Below are positions 39,372 to 49,432 of a stretch of 64,000 bases of DNA, piece after piece. The DNA is taken from contig JAUJNX010000005.1 in the NCBI GenBank assembly GCA_030447925.1, positions 1-64,000 on the forward strand, in the 5' to 3' direction. Below the pieces are notes generated by a model, which saw only the letters and a program-made list of their open reading frames with translations, searched no databases and was not told where the DNA came from. The stretch comes from Egibacteraceae bacterium (lineage in GTDB: Bacteria > Actinomycetota > Nitriliruptoria > Euzebyales > Egibacteraceae). Made by a program: the position numbers and the translations under genes. Position 1 is the stretch's first letter. Each line of letters opens with the position of its first letter.

Positions 39372-40583
39372 ATGGTGGGCGCGGCCGGGCGCGTCGCGGC
39401 CCTGCGCCGCGGGCTCCCCGCTGCCGGGCCCGCGCGCGTCGATGCGGCGATCGGCGCCGCACTGCTCGTGCTGTTCCTGGTGCCCGACCTCGACGAGCTG
39501 GTCGCCCAGCCGCCGCTCGTCGCGGTGGCGGGCCTGGTCGCGGGCGCCGGCCTGGCCGTCGCCGCGGCGCTGCGCACCCGCGCCCCGCTGGCCGCGCTCG
39601 CGGTGGTCAGCGTTGCGCTGCTGACCGAGTTGGTGGACCTGCGCCACCCGCCGCCGCCGTCTGATCAGAGCGGCCTCCGCTGGTCCCTGCTCGGCGCGGC
39701 GGTGCTTGCGACCTGCTGGTCGGTGACCGCCGCGGTGACGGCGCGCAGCCCGGTCCGCATGGCGGTGCCCGCGCTGGTGGCCGCGGGGATCGTGTGGGCC
39801 GCTGCGCTGGGGCTGATCGACGCCGACCCGCCGGACGGGGGCGCGGTGGTCTGGTCGGTGGTCGAGTCGCTGTCATCGGTGCCCGTCTTCTTCCTGCCCT
39901 GGGTGGCGCCCGGTGGTCCCCGCCCCCCCCCGGCCCCGCGGGCGCTCCCCCGCGCGGCCCGGCTGGCGGAACAGGCCGAGGCCCGCCGGGCCCTCGCCGT
40001 CGACACCGAGCGGGCCCTGATCACGCGGGACCTGCACGAGCTGGTGACCGCCTCGCTGGAGCGCATGGCCACGACCGCCGCACGCGCGCACGCGCACTAC
40101 GACGACCGTCCCGCCGACGCCGAGCAGGCCCTCGCTGCCGTCGAGTCCCTCGGCCGCGACGTCCTGGCGGCGATGCGCCGGATGCTGGGGATCCTGCGCG
40201 ACCCGGCGGGGCCGGCGCCGGCGCCGGCGGGCCGGCCCACGCTCGCGGCCGCGCTCGCGGCCCTGCGCGCCCTGCCGGACCCCGTGCGGCCCGTCGAGCT
40301 GACCGAGGTCGGTGACCCGGTCCCCCTGCCGCCGGCCGTCGACCTAGCGGGGAGCCGCATCGTCCAGCACGCCGCCGCCCAGGGCGGCCCCTGGTGGCTG
40401 ACGGTGGCCCACGAACCCGGCGCGCTGCGCATCCGCGTCACCCGCCCCCGCGACGGCGGCCGCGCCTGGCGCCGGGCGGAGATGGACGCGGTGCGCCCGT
40501 GGCTCGAACTGGTCGACGGCCGCCTGCGCGCCGGCGAGCACGGCGACCGGCGCACCCTCGAGGCCCGCCTGCCCCTGCCCTGA
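39372..40583 (+). CDS. histidine kinase-like membrane protein with degenerate ATPase domain
   Basis: A 403-residue protein built like its divergent neighbour: five or six membrane helices (about 25-190), a helical linker and a DHp-like segment LAVDTERALITRDLHELVTA, in which a His remains at the usual place. The ATPase domain lacks the key motifs: where E-A-L-T-N-x-x-x-H-A should be there is RIVQHAAAQGGPWWLTVAHE, and the G boxes are replaced by TRPRDGGRAWRRAEMDAVRP; only the final LVDGRLRAG and LEARLPLP strands remain. It probably cannot bind ATP and may act as a phosphotransfer partner or decoy, or be drifting. ATG 39372 lacks a clear Shine-Dalgarno sequence. Confidence 0.75.
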   Translation: MVGAAGRVAALRRGLPAAGPARVDAAIGAALLVLFLVPDLDELVAQPPLVAVAGLVAGAGLAVAAALRTRAPLAALAVVSVALLTELVDLRHPPPPSDQSGLRWSLLGAAVLATCWSVTAAVTARSPVRMAVPALVAAGIVWAAALGLIDADPPDGGAVVWSVVESLSSVPVFFLPWVAPGGPRPPPAPRALPRAARLAEQAEARRALAVDTERALITRDLHELVTASLERMATTAARAHAHYDDRPADAEQALAAVESLGRDVLAAMRRMLGILRDPAGPAPAPAGRPTLAAALAALRALPDPVRPVELTEVGDPVPLPPAVDLAGSRIVQHAAAQGGPWWLTVAHEPGALRIRVTRPRDGGRAWRRAEMDAVRPWLELVDGRLRAGEHGDRRTLEARLPLP

Positions 40584-40592
40584 CGCCCGCGT

Positions 40593-40624
40593 CCCGGTCG
40601 CGCACCGGCCGGGGCGCGACCGGG
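40593..40624. terminator. bidirectional hairpin between convergent genes
   Basis: CCCGGTCGCGC pairs perfectly with GCGCGACCGGG across the ten-base loop ACCGGCCGGG, between the kinase-like gene and the convergent permease gene. Confidence 0.75.
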
Positions 40625-40635
40625 CGCGGCCGGGT

Positions 40636-42594
40636 TCAGGCGACGTGCACCAGGGGACGGCGGGCGGGGTCGCGCTCGGCCTTGCGCAGCACCTCGCGGG
40701 TCGTCGGCGCGATCTCGCCCTCGCCGGCGATGAGGTAGCGCAGGAGGTTGAGCACCGGGTTGCCCTCGGTCCAGCCGAAGTAGACGTGCGGGCGCTCGCC
40801 GGTGACGTCGCGCAGGTGCAGCAGGACCGCCGCGATGGCGTTGGGGACCGCGGAGCTCTCCACCTTGAGGATGCGGTGGCCGTAGCGCTCCTCGCCGACG
40901 ACGGTGAGCACGTCGGCGAACTCCGAGGCGTCGGGGACGGTGACCTCCAGGAACAGCACCGGCTCGGTGTCGGGGATGTGGCTGGCGAGGCGCTCGTCGC
41001 GCTCCTTCTCCAGGTACTCGCGCTCGTCGCGGGCGTTGGGCTCGTTGGCGATGATCGCCAGGTCCCCGCCGGCCGCGGCCTCCTGCACCATCCGGGCGGC
41101 GGTGGCGTCCAGCTCCACGTGGGTCGCGCGCAGCTCGGTGGCGCGCATGACGCGCGACACCAGCGACACCGCCACGATCGCGACGATGAACACCGACGCG
41201 ATGCGCACCCCGTCGGGCCGCTCGATCACGTTGACGACGGTGGTGTAGGTGAAGACCGCGGTGATGAGCGCGTACGCCCCGGCGGCCAGCCGCTGCCCCT
41301 GGCGCAGGGCCGCGAGGGTCACCGCCACCGCCCCCGAGGTGATCAGCACCAGCACGCCGGTCGCGTAGGCGCCGCCCTGAGCGGCGACGTCGGCGCGGAA
41401 CAGGATCGTGACCCCGAAGGCGACGGCGGTGAACACCAGCACCAGCGGCCGCACCGCGCGGCCCCACTCCGGGGCCATGCCGTAGCGCGGCAGGTACCGG
41501 GGGACGACGTTGAGCAGGCCCGCCATGGCCGACGCGCCCGCGAACCACAGGATCGAGATCGTGCTGATGTCGTAGACCGTGCCGAACACGTCGCCGAGGT
41601 AGGCGTGGGCGAGGAAGGCCAGCGCCCGCCCGTTGGCCTCCCCGCCCGGTTCGAACGCCTCGGCGGGGATCAGCAGCGTCGTGGCGATGCTGCTGGTGAT
41701 CAGGAACACGCTCATGGTCAGCGCGGCGGCGGTGAGCAGCCGGCGCGTGCCCCGGATCCGCCCGGCCGGGCGCTCCGGGTCGTCGCCCGGGTCGCTGCGC
41801 ACCAGCGGCATCACCACGGCGCCGGTCTCGAAGCCCGACAGGCCCAGCGCGAGCCGCGGGAACACCAGCAGCACCAGCACAGCGGTGCCCACGGGGTCGG
41901 GGTTCTCCAAACGGACCAGCGACCACCAGTCGGTGACGGTCTCGGGCCGCAGGACGATCTGGGCCAGCCCGACCGACACGACCACGAGGTTGAGCCCGAG
42001 GTAGACCACGACCAGCCCGACGGCGATGCCGATCGCCTCGCGGAAGCCCTTGAGGAACACCGCGGACAGCAGCGCGACGAACGCGAGGGTGACCGGGACG
42101 GCCGCGCCCTCCAGGGACTCCGGCGCGAAGGGGTTCTCCAGGACGTGGGCGGTCGCGTCGGCGGCCGACAGCGTGATGGTGATGATGAAGTCGGTCGCGA
42201 CGAAGCCGAGCAGGACGAGGACGAACAGCTTGCCCTGCCACCAGCCCAGCAGGCGCTCCAGCATCGCGATGGACCCGCCCCCGTGGGGGCTCTCCACGGC
42301 GATGCGGCGGTACACCGGCAGCGCCCCGAACAGCGTGAGCAGCACCAGGACCAGGGTCGCGAGCGGCGCCAGCGCGCCCGCCGCCAGGGCGGCGATTCCC
42401 GGCTGGTAGCCCAGGGTGGAGAAGTAGTCGACCCCGGTGAGGCACATGACCTTCCACCAGGGGTGCTGGTGGCCCTCCGGCTGGCGCCGGTGGGCGTGGG
42501 GGCCCTCCCGCTCCACGGCCACGTGCTCCAACAGCCAGGACCGCAGCCCCCCGGTCCGCTGGGCCGCGGTGCCCTCGGTCGTCGTCGTCGCCAT
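40636..42594 (-). CDS. APC-superfamily permease with C-terminal cytoplasmic domain
   Basis: A 652-residue transporter. Twelve or so helices fill residues about 50-470: [40 protein letters not shown] (unwound helix region of amino-acid permeases), [20 protein letters not shown], and [20 protein letters not shown]. The last 170 residues form a soluble alpha/beta domain ([30 protein letters not shown]). This pattern fits a large actinobacterial APC group without assigned substrate; amino acids or K+ are candidates. It is divergent from phosphoketolase with 186 bases between starts. Confidence 0.85.
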   Translation of the reverse strand: MATTTTEGTAAQRTGGLRSWLLEHVAVEREGPHAHRRQPEGHQHPWWKVMCLTGVDYFSTLGYQPGIAALAAGALAPLATLVLVLLTLFGALPVYRRIAVESPHGGGSIAMLERLLGWWQGKLFVLVLLGFVATDFIITITLSAADATAHVLENPFAPESLEGAAVPVTLAFVALLSAVFLKGFREAIGIAVGLVVVYLGLNLVVVSVGLAQIVLRPETVTDWWSLVRLENPDPVGTAVLVLLVFPRLALGLSGFETGAVVMPLVRSDPGDDPERPAGRIRGTRRLLTAAALTMSVFLITSSIATTLLIPAEAFEPGGEANGRALAFLAHAYLGDVFGTVYDISTISILWFAGASAMAGLLNVVPRYLPRYGMAPEWGRAVRPLVLVFTAVAFGVTILFRADVAAQGGAYATGVLVLITSGAVAVTLAALRQGQRLAAGAYALITAVFTYTTVVNVIERPDGVRIASVFIVAIVAVSLVSRVMRATELRATHVELDATAARMVQEAAAGGDLAIIANEPNARDEREYLEKERDERLASHIPDTEPVLFLEVTVPDASEFADVLTVVGEERYGHRILKVESSAVPNAIAAVLLHLRDVTGERPHVYFGWTEGNPVLNLLRYLIAGEGEIAPTTREVLRKAERDPARRPLVHVA

Positions 42595-42780
42595 CTGCCT
42601 GCCCCTCCGCCGGCGCCTGCGCGCCGCCGGGCGGCTTACCCGCTGCGGGGGTCACTTCACGTCGATCTCCACAGGACCGCTCCGGCGGGCCTGTGCCCGG
42701 TGACCGTCCCGCGGTAGCGTCCCCGTCGCCCCCGCGGGCGGGGGCGTGGCGCGACGCCGAGGGAGAGGAACGACCGCCCC

Positions 42781-45267
42781 GTGACCAGTGCCAGCACCGT
42801 CGGCCCCATGGGTGGGGACACCGCCGCGGACAACGAGGGGACCGGGCAGGGCGCGACCGTCCCGCCCAAGCCCTACGGCCTGACCGACGTCCCCGGCCCG
42901 CTGGACCGCGAGGAGCTGCGCCTCCTCGACGCCTGGTGGCGCGCGGCCAACTACCTGTCGGTCGGCCAGATCTACCTGCTGGACAACCCGCTGCTCGACA
43001 AGCCGCTGGCGCCGGAGCACGTGAAGCCCCGCCTGCTGGGCCACTGGGGCACGACGCCGGCGCTCAACCTGGTCTACGCCCACGCCAACCGGGTCATCAC
43101 CGCGCGGGACCTGGACGCCGTCTACGTCATGGGCCCCGGGCACGGCGGCCCGGGTCCCAACGCCGCGGCGTGGCTGGAGGGCACCTACAGCGAGGTCTAC
43201 CCCGAGATCGGGCGCGACCGCGCCGGCCTGCGGCGCTTCTTCCGCCAGTTCTCCTTCCCCGGCGGGGTCCCGAGCCACGTCGCCCCGGACACCCCCGGGT
43301 CGTTCCACGAGGGCGGCGAGCTGGGCTACGCCCTCCTGCACGCCTTCGGCGCGACCTACGACAACCCCGACCTGGTGGTCTTCTGCGTCATCGGCGACGG
43401 CGAGGCGGAGACCGGGCCGCTGGCGGCCAGCTGGCACGCCAACAAGCTCGTCGACCCGTCCCGCGACGGCGCCGTCCTGCCGATCCTCAACCTCAACCAG
43501 TTCAAGATCGCCAACCCGACGCTGCTCGCGCGCATCCCCGAGGACCAGCTGCTCGCGCTGCTGCGCGGCTACGGCTACGACCCCGTGCTCGTCGGCGAGC
43601 AGGGGGTCTCGGCGGACCCCGCGGCCGTCCACCAGGCGCTCGCGGCGGCGATGGACCGCAGCCTGGACGGCATCGCCGCGGTCCAGGCGCACCACCGCGA
43701 GGGGCTGGCCGGCGACCCGCCCCCCTGGCCGATGATCGTGCTGCGCACGCCCAAGGGCTGGACGGGGCCGGTGCTGGTCGACGGCGACCAGGTCGAGGGC
43801 ACGTTCCGCGCGCACCAGGTGCCGGTGCCGGGTGTGCGCAAGGACGCCGACCACCTCGCCGCCCTGGAGGCGTGGATGCGGGCGTACCGGCCCGAGGAGC
43901 TGTTCACGCCCGAGGGCGCGCCGGTGCCCGAGCTCGCAGCGCTGTCGCCCCGCGGGCGCCGGCGGATGAGCGCCAACCCGCACAGCAACGGCGGGGCGGT
44001 CCTGCGCCCCCTGGACCTGCCCGACTTCCGGGACTACGCCGTGGACGTGCCCGCCCCGGGCACCCGCAGCAGCGAGCCGACCCGCGTCCTGGGCACGTGG
44101 TTCCGCGACGTCATCGCCCGCAACCCGTCCACGTTCCTGCTGTTCGGCCCCGACGAGGTCGTGAGCAACCGGCTCCAGGACGTGTTCGACGTCACCGACC
44201 GGCTGTGGAACGCGCGCATCGACCCGCAGGACGACCGCCTGTCCCCCAACGGCCGGGTCGTGGAGGTCCTGTCCGAGCACCTCTGCCAGGGCCTGCTGGA
44301 GGGGTACCTGCTGACCGGCCGGCACGGGGTGTTCACCTGCTACGAGGCGTTCATCCACATCGTCGACTCGATGTTCAACCAGCACGCCAAGTGGCTGGAG
44401 GCGACGCGGACGATCCCGTGGCGGCAGCCGCTGGCGTCGCTGAACTACCTGCTGTCGTCCCACGTCTGGCGCCAGGACCACAACGGGTTCACCCACCAGG
44501 ACCCCGGGTTCCTCGACGTCGTGCTGAACAAGAAGCCCGAGATCGTCCGCGTCTACCTGCCGCCGGACGCCAACACGCTGCTGTCGACCTACGACCACTG
44601 CCTGCGCAGCCACCACTACGTGAACGTCGTCGTCGCGGGCAAGCAGCCGTCCCTGGACTACTTGTCCTTGGACGAGGCGATCCTGCACTGCACCCGCGGC
44701 CTGGGGATCTGGGAGTGGGCGGGCACCGAGCAGCCCGGCACCGAGCCCGACGTCGTGCTCGCCTGCGCCGGCGACATCCCCACGCTGGAGACGCTGGCGG
44801 CGGCCGACATCCTGCGCTCGCGGCTGCCCGACCTGCGCGTGCGGGTCGTGAACGTCGTCGACCTCATGCGCCTCCAGCCGGAGACCGAGCACCCCCACGG
44901 CCTGCCCGACCGGCAGTTCGACGCGGTCTTCACGCGGGACCGGCCGGTGGTCATGGCCTTCCACGGCTACCCGTGGCTGGTCCACCGGCTGACCTACCGG
45001 CGGACCAACCACGCGAACATCCACGTGCGCGGCTACAAGGAGAACGGCACCACCACGACGCCGTTCGACATGGTCATGCTCAACGACCTCGACCGGTACC
45101 ACCTGGTCATGGACGTGATCGACCACGTGCCGGGGCTGGGGTCGCGCGCGGCGGGCCTGCGCCAGGACATGGAGGACGCCCGCCTGCGCGCCCGCCAGCA
45201 CACCCGCACCCACGGCGAGGACCTCCCCGAGGTCGCCACCTGGACCTGGCCCCACCCCCGCCCCTGA
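42781..45267 (+). CDS. xfp: xylulose-5-phosphate/fructose-6-phosphate phosphoketolase
   Basis: An 828-residue thiamine-diphosphate enzyme that splits xylulose 5-phosphate or fructose 6-phosphate with phosphate into acetyl phosphate and glyceraldehyde 3-phosphate or erythrose 4-phosphate. Motifs: [57 protein letters not shown], the TPP/Mg site [18 protein letters not shown] (about 203), [30 protein letters not shown], and the C-terminal [19 protein letters not shown]. All main blocks are intact and length is right. GTG 42781 follows GGAGAGGAACG at some distance; ATG 42808 is a second option. Together with ackA and pta it forms an acetate-producing bypass. Confidence 0.96.
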   Translation: MTSASTVGPMGGDTAADNEGTGQGATVPPKPYGLTDVPGPLDREELRLLDAWWRAANYLSVGQIYLLDNPLLDKPLAPEHVKPRLLGHWGTTPALNLVYAHANRVITARDLDAVYVMGPGHGGPGPNAAAWLEGTYSEVYPEIGRDRAGLRRFFRQFSFPGGVPSHVAPDTPGSFHEGGELGYALLHAFGATYDNPDLVVFCVIGDGEAETGPLAASWHANKLVDPSRDGAVLPILNLNQFKIANPTLLARIPEDQLLALLRGYGYDPVLVGEQGVSADPAAVHQALAAAMDRSLDGIAAVQAHHREGLAGDPPPWPMIVLRTPKGWTGPVLVDGDQVEGTFRAHQVPVPGVRKDADHLAALEAWMRAYRPEELFTPEGAPVPELAALSPRGRRRMSANPHSNGGAVLRPLDLPDFRDYAVDVPAPGTRSSEPTRVLGTWFRDVIARNPSTFLLFGPDEVVSNRLQDVFDVTDRLWNARIDPQDDRLSPNGRVVEVLSEHLCQGLLEGYLLTGRHGVFTCYEAFIHIVDSMFNQHAKWLEATRTIPWRQPLASLNYLLSSHVWRQDHNGFTHQDPGFLDVVLNKKPEIVRVYLPPDANTLLSTYDHCLRSHHYVNVVVAGKQPSLDYLSLDEAILHCTRGLGIWEWAGTEQPGTEPDVVLACAGDIPTLETLAAADILRSRLPDLRVRVVNVVDLMRLQPETEHPHGLPDRQFDAVFTRDRPVVMAFHGYPWLVHRLTYRRTNHANIHVRGYKENGTTTTPFDMVMLNDLDRYHLVMDVIDHVPGLGSRAAGLRQDMEDARLRARQHTRTHGEDLPEVATWTWPHPRP

Positions 45268-45361
45268 CCGCCCCGACGTGCCCGACGACATCCACCCCCG
45301 CCACCGCGGCCGCCGCGCCGCGGCGGCGGGCGTGCGCCTGCAGGCGCACCCTGCTGAGTTC

Positions 45362-45496
45362 ATGGCGAGCGCGCGGCAACCCATCCCCGCGGATGTCGTC
45401 GCCGAGGTCGACGAGCAACTCCGGGCGACGGGTGGCGAGAGGTTCAGCCCGACGCCATCCGCCGATCTGATCCGGATCGATCGCGACCTGCGATGA
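45362..45496 (+). CDS. small hypothetical protein (44 aa)
   Basis: From ATG 45362: MASARQPIPADVVAEVDEQL, then RFSPTPSADLIRIDRDLR. A short helical protein with no visible ribosome-binding site; the frame is also open upstream (VRLQAHPAEF), so this may be the end of something longer. It could be an antitoxin-like fragment. Unrecognised and weakly supported. Confidence 0.25.
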   Translation: MASARQPIPADVVAEVDEQLRATGGERFSPTPSADLIRIDRDLR

Positions 45497-45514
45497 CCGC
45501 CCCGCGCGGCCCGC

Positions 45515-45977
45515 GCGCAGGAGGCGGCCGACGTCGTCGCGGGCTACGAGGACGCCGTGGCCGACGCCCGCGAGCGGATCGCGCCGGTGGTGGCGGCGGC
45601 CCCGCGCCTGGCCGTGATCTACCCCGAGTACCGGGGCGGGGCGGAGAACTTCGTGTTCGGCCGCGAGTTCGCGCTCGCCGCCGTCGTCCCCGAGCTCGGC
45701 TTCGAGCTCGTCGGCCTGGACCAGGCCGAGCCCTTCGACGCGGGCCTGGGAACGATCTCACCGGAGCGCTACGGCGACCTCCCCGCCGACACGATCCTGG
45801 CGCTCGGCACCCGTCGACTGGCGCGAGACCGGGAGCGGCCCGCTGCTCGACGCCCTCGACGTTCCCGTCCTGGGTGTCCCCCTCGACGAGGGCCGGCCCT
45901 CCACCGGCCCGATGAGCGCCCCCCACTACCTCGACGCCTACATCGAGGCGCTCATCGGGGAGTACCAGGTGCGCTAG
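45515..45977 (+). pseudogene. iron-siderophore ABC transporter binding protein, C-terminal fragment with frameshift
   Basis: The plus strand reads GYEDAVADARERIAPVVAAA, LAVIYPEYRGGAENFVFGRE and FDAGLGTISPERYGDLPADT, then loses one base near 45810 (GGCACCCG) and resumes VDWRETGSGPLLDALDVPVL, with the end PMSAPHYLDAYIEALIGEYQ to the stop at 45977. This is the last 150 residues of a FepB/FecB-type substrate-binding protein. The lipoprotein signal and first lobe are missing. The final 26 bases overlap the end of mrpG on the other strand. Confidence 0.75.
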
Positions 45978-46317
45978 CCCCGCCGTCCGGCCCGGCGGCG
46001 GCGAGCTCGTCGAGCGAGGTGTCGGGTGACAGCTCGGTCCCCGCCCGGTAGGCGGCCCGGCCGACCAGGTGCGCGCCGACCGGGGCGGTGAAGAACTGCA
46101 GCAGGCCGGCGAGCAGCAGCTTCGCCACGTCGCCGGAGTCCGCGACGCGCAGGGCGGCGCCGATCAGGACCAGCAGCAGCCCCAGCGTCGCGGGCTTGGT
46201 GGCCGCGTGCATGCGCGCGAAGACGTCGGGGAAGCGGTTCAGCCCGATCGCGGCGATGACCGACAGCGCGACCCCCGACAGCAGGAGCGCCGACGCGACG
46301 ACGTCGACGACGGTCAT
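45952..46317 (-). CDS. mrpG: Mrp Na+/H+ antiporter subunit G
   Basis: A 121-residue subunit with three membrane helices: VVASALLLSGVALSVIAAIG, LGLLLVLIGAALRVADSG and LLLAGLLQFFTAPVGAHLVG. RFPDVFARMHAATKPATLGL is the family signature. Start ATG 46317 overlaps the mrpF stop (ATGA). The 30-residue acidic and Pro/Gly tail is an extension whose last codons are antisense to the siderophore-binding fragment. Last gene of the mrpABCDEFG operon. Confidence 0.92.
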   Translation of the reverse strand: MTVVDVVASALLLSGVALSVIAAIGLNRFPDVFARMHAATKPATLGLLLVLIGAALRVADSGDVAKLLLAGLLQFFTAPVGAHLVGRAAYRAGTELSPDTSLDELAAAGPDGGASAPGTPR

Positions 46318-46574
46318 GCGCCGCGCCGTTCCATGTAGCGCGCGACGGTCACGGTGCCGAGGAAGCCCAGCAGCGACGTCACCACCAGCACGTCGAGGAA
46401 CGCGCCGGTGCCGGTGCGGGCGGCCAGGACCGCGATCCCGCTGACGGTCACGACCAGCAGCGAGTCCAGCGCCACGATCCGGTCGGCGAGCGACCCCGGC
46501 CGGACCAGCCGCACCAGGCACAGCACCGCGGCGACCAGCAGGCCCCCGAAGCACACCGAGGTCACGATCTCCAT
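46314..46574 (-). CDS. mrpF: Mrp Na+/H+ antiporter subunit F
   Basis: An 86-residue subunit with three helices: VCFGGLLVAAVLCLVRLVRP, then SLADRIVALDSLLVVTVSGI, with the conserved A-D-R-x-x-A-L-D, and FLDVLVVTSLLGFLGTVTVA. MrpF is needed for assembly of the complex. Its ATG 46574 overlaps the mrpE stop (TGATG), and its stop overlaps the mrpG start. Confidence 0.92.
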   Translation of the reverse strand: MEIVTSVCFGGLLVAAVLCLVRLVRPGSLADRIVALDSLLVVTVSGIAVLAARTGTGAFLDVLVVTSLLGFLGTVTVARYMERRGA

Positions 46575-47146
46575 CAGGCGTCCTCCCCTGGTCGGGCGGC
46601 CGCGTCGGGGCGCGGCAGGTGGATGGTGGCGACCGCGTCGCGCAGGACGGGCGGCGCGCAGAACGCCCGCAGCGCGCGGGCCTCCAGCCCCTCCACGTCG
46701 CGGCGCACCTGCTCGACGCCGCGGAAGTGCAGCACGTGGACGTACAGCGTCGCCGCCACGTCGTCGCGGCGGACCTCCAGCGTGAGCGTCCCCGGGGTCA
46801 GCGAGATCGCGTTGGCGAGCAGCGTGACGACGGCGTCGCTCGCCCCGAACACGCGCACCGCGACCACCGCCTCGTTGAGCCGCCACGGGCGCGGCGTCAC
46901 CACCTCCCAGGCGACCAGCGCGGTCGCCGAGACCAGCTGGACCAGGAAGTAGCCCAGGAAGCGCAGCGCGCCGACCGGGTCGAGGTAGCGCGGCCGCCGG
47001 GGACCGGCGTGCGGGAAGGCGAGCAGCACCGCCGCACCGGCCGCCAGCCCGCCGACCACGTTGGCGACCGACAGGTCGCCCCACAGCGCCACCCAGACGA
47101 CGACCAGCCAGGTGAGGAAGGCGAGGCGGCTGGTGACACTGCTCAC
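46574..47146 (-). CDS. mrpE: Mrp Na+/H+ antiporter subunit E
   Basis: A 190-residue subunit: helices LAFLTWLVVVWVALWGDLSV, VVGGLAAGAAVLLAFPHAGP, and FLGYFLVQLVSATALVAWEV, then a cytoplasmic part with the family motif TLLANAISLTPGTLTLEVRR and YVHVLHFRGVEQVRRDVEGL. GTG 47146 overlaps the mrpD stop. MrpE interfaces with F and G. The last 30 residues are a charged tail. Confidence 0.92.
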   Translation of the reverse strand: MSSVTSRLAFLTWLVVVWVALWGDLSVANVVGGLAAGAAVLLAFPHAGPRRPRYLDPVGALRFLGYFLVQLVSATALVAWEVVTPRPWRLNEAVVAVRVFGASDAVVTLLANAISLTPGTLTLEVRRDDVAATLYVHVLHFRGVEQVRRDVEGLEARALRAFCAPPVLRDAVATIHLPRPDAAARPGEDA

Positions 47147-48624
47147 CGTCCCGCCCCCGCCTGGAGCAGCGGGTCCGCCGCGCGCAGGGCCAGGTCGAAC
47201 AGCGGGCCGGCGCTGACGGCGATGCCGAGGGTGACGGCCACCAGCCCGACCGTGGCGGCGGTCATCAGCCGCGGCGGCCGCAGCGGACCGTCCTCGCGCG
47301 CCCGCGCCAGCGGCGGCGGCTCCTCCGGGTCGCCCCAGAAGACCCCGGCCCAGATCTTGGTCATCGAGAACAGCGTGAACAGGCTGACCACGATGCTGAC
47401 CGCCACGATGGCGTACTGCCCGCCGGCGAGGCCCGCCTGCACCAGCGCGAGCTTGGGGAAGAACCCGCTGAACGGCGGGATCCCCGCGAGGCTCAGGGCC
47501 CCCGGCGCGAACAGGGCCGCGACCGCGGGCATCCGCCGGCCCAGGCCGCCGACCCGTCGCAGGGCGCCGGAACCGGTCGTCTCCTCCACCAGCCCGCCGA
47601 CCAGGAACAGCGCGGTCTTGACGGGGATGTGGTGGACGACGAACAGGATGGTCGCGGCCAGGCCGGCCCGCGTCCCCAGCCCGATGCCGAAGACCATGTA
47701 GCCGACCTGGCTGACGATGTGGAACGACAGGATGCGCTTGACGTCGTCTTGGGCGATGGCGCCGAGCACGCCGACGAGCATGGTCGCTCCCGCGACCACC
47801 AGGATGAACCCGTCGGGCGACCCGTCGCCGACACCGAACACCACCGTCTGGGTGCGCAGGATGGCGTAGACGCCGACCTTGGTCAGCAGCCCCGCGAACA
47901 CCGCGGTCACCGACGTCGGCGCGGTCGGGTAGGAGTCCGGCAGCCAGAAGAACAGCGGGAACAGGGCGGCCTTGATCCCGAAGACCAGGAAGAACAGCAG
48001 CCGCAGGGCCTCGCGCACGGCCGGGGGCAGGTCCGCCACCCTGTCCCCCAGCGCGGCCATGTCCAGGGTCCCGGTGGCGCCGTACAGCAGGGCCACGGCG
48101 GTCAGGAACAGCGTCGAGGACAGCAGGTTGACCACGACGTAGGTCATGGCCGGCCGGACCTGCCCGTCGTCGCCGGACTGGGTGAGCAGCACGTAGCTGG
48201 CCAGCAGCATGACCTCGAAGGTGACGAACAGGTGGAAGATGTCGCCGCTGAGGAACGAGCCCGCCACGCCGGCCGTCAGCACGAGGTACAGGGGGTGGAA
48301 GTAGCGCGACTCCTGGACCGCGCGCAGCTGCCCGACGGCGAAGGCCAGGACGCACAGCACGGTGGCCATGGCCACGGTCAGGAACAGCGCCGACAGCAGG
48401 TCCGCGACGTAGGCGATGCCGATGCCCCGGGCCCAGCCGCCGATCGTGACCACGGCGGGCCCGTCGCGCTCGACGAGGGCCAGCAGCGCCACCGCGATCG
48501 CGGTCGTCGCGGTCAGCGCCACCAGCGAGATGGCGCGCTGCACGCGCAGGCGCCCGTGGGCGACCAGGGTCAGCGCCGCCGCCACCAGCGGCAGCACCAG
48601 GGGGAGCGGGACGAGCGCCCTCAC
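47143..48624 (-). CDS. mrpD: Mrp Na+/H+ antiporter subunit D
   Basis: A 493-residue proton-pumping-type subunit related to NuoM/NuoN of complex I, with about 14 helices. The key charged residues sit in FHLFVTFEVMLLASYVLLTQ (Glu of TM5), LVFGIKAALFPLFFWLPDSY (Lys of TM7), VFAGLLTKVGVYAILRTQTV (Lys of TM8) and the conserved DDVKRILSFHIVSQVGYMVF and HHIPVKTALFLVGGLVEETT. All look intact. The start overlaps the mrpC stop by four bases. Confidence 0.95.
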   Translation of the reverse strand: MRALVPLPLVLPLVAAALTLVAHGRLRVQRAISLVALTATTAIAVALLALVERDGPAVVTIGGWARGIGIAYVADLLSALFLTVAMATVLCVLAFAVGQLRAVQESRYFHPLYLVLTAGVAGSFLSGDIFHLFVTFEVMLLASYVLLTQSGDDGQVRPAMTYVVVNLLSSTLFLTAVALLYGATGTLDMAALGDRVADLPPAVREALRLLFFLVFGIKAALFPLFFWLPDSYPTAPTSVTAVFAGLLTKVGVYAILRTQTVVFGVGDGSPDGFILVVAGATMLVGVLGAIAQDDVKRILSFHIVSQVGYMVFGIGLGTRAGLAATILFVVHHIPVKTALFLVGGLVEETTGSGALRRVGGLGRRMPAVAALFAPGALSLAGIPPFSGFFPKLALVQAGLAGGQYAIVAVSIVVSLFTLFSMTKIWAGVFWGDPEEPPPLARAREDGPLRPPRLMTAATVGLVAVTLGIAVSAGPLFDLALRAADPLLQAGAGR

Positions 48625-49013
48625 GGCTCCTCCTGCTCGATGACGACATCGGGGACCACGGGGGCGCGGGCGATGCGCCGGTCCTCCACGTCGTCCTCGA
48701 CCTCGTCGTCGTCGGTCAGCGCCCAGCTCCGATAGGCCAGGGCGAGCAGGAACGCGACCGTGCCGAAGGTGATGACGATGGCGGTCAGCGCCATCGCCTG
48801 GGGCAGCGGGTCGGCGAGCGCGCCGCGCTCGCGGGTCGCGTCGCCGATGAGCGGGGGCAGGCCGGGGCTGCCGCCGGCGAGGAGCAGCAGCAGGTTCGCG
48901 CCGTGCCCCATCATCGCCAGCCCGATCACCACCCGCGTGAGGGTGCGCTGGAGCAGCAGGTAGGTCCCGGTGCCGTAGAGCACCCCGACGGCGACCGCCA
49001 GCGCGAGCGTCAC
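48621..49013 (-). CDS. mrpC: Mrp Na+/H+ antiporter subunit C
   Basis: A 130-residue NuoK-like subunit with three helices: LALAVAVGVLYGTGTYLLLQ, VVIGLAMMGHGANLLLLLAG, and ALTAIVITFGTVAFLLALAY. The motif DPLPQAMALTAIVI is the MrpC signature. A strongly acidic 40-residue C-terminal tail (DDDEVEDDVEDRR) extends past the normal end. Coupled by four-base overlaps to mrpB upstream and mrpD downstream. Confidence 0.94.
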   Translation of the reverse strand: MTLALAVAVGVLYGTGTYLLLQRTLTRVVIGLAMMGHGANLLLLLAGGSPGLPPLIGDATRERGALADPLPQAMALTAIVITFGTVAFLLALAYRSWALTDDDEVEDDVEDRRIARAPVVPDVVIEQEEP

Positions 49014-49432
49014 GTGTCCAGCTCCCGTCCGAGGCTGACCAGGAGCGCGAGCACCAGGCCGACGACGACGAGGTACACGCCGATGTCGAAGAGCAGCACG
49101 CTCACGACCTTCACCGTGCCCAGCAGCGGCACGTCGGCCTCGACGTAGCCGGACTCCAGGAAGTCCCCGCCGAGCACCAGCGCGCCCGCGCCGGTCCCCG
49201 CGGCGAGCAGCAGCCCTCCCCCCAGCAGCGCCTCGGGGCGCACCCGGGCGGTGCGGACGACGTCCTCGGCGCCGTGGGCGACCGCCCGCAGCACCAGCGC
49301 CGCGCCCGCCACCAGCCCGCCGACGAACCCGCCGCCGGGGTCGTTGTGCCCGGCGAACAGCAGGAACAGGCTGAACAGCAGGATGGTGTGGAACAGCGCC
49401 CGGGTGCTGGTGGTCAGGATCAAAGAATTCAT
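49010..49432 (-). CDS. mrpB: Mrp Na+/H+ antiporter subunit B
   Basis: A 140-residue subunit with four helices: FHTILLFSLFLLFAGHNDPG, the family motif GHNDPGGGFVGGLVAGAALV, GGLLLAAGTGAGALVLGGDF, and VKVVSVLLFDIGVYLVVVGL. The final VLALLVSLGREL is typical. ATG 49432 overlaps the mrpA stop by four bases. In Mrp complexes MrpB adjoins the C-terminal part of MrpA. Confidence 0.94.
   Translation of the reverse strand: MNSLILTTSTRALFHTILLFSLFLLFAGHNDPGGGFVGGLVAGAALVLRAVAHGAEDVVRTARVRPEALLGGGLLLAAGTGAGALVLGGDFLESGYVEADVPLLGTVKVVSVLLFDIGVYLVVVGLVLALLVSLGRELDT

Noticed and set aside
42652..45384. A 910-codon minus-strand open frame
   Set aside because: Antisense of phosphoketolase, with low-complexity composition.
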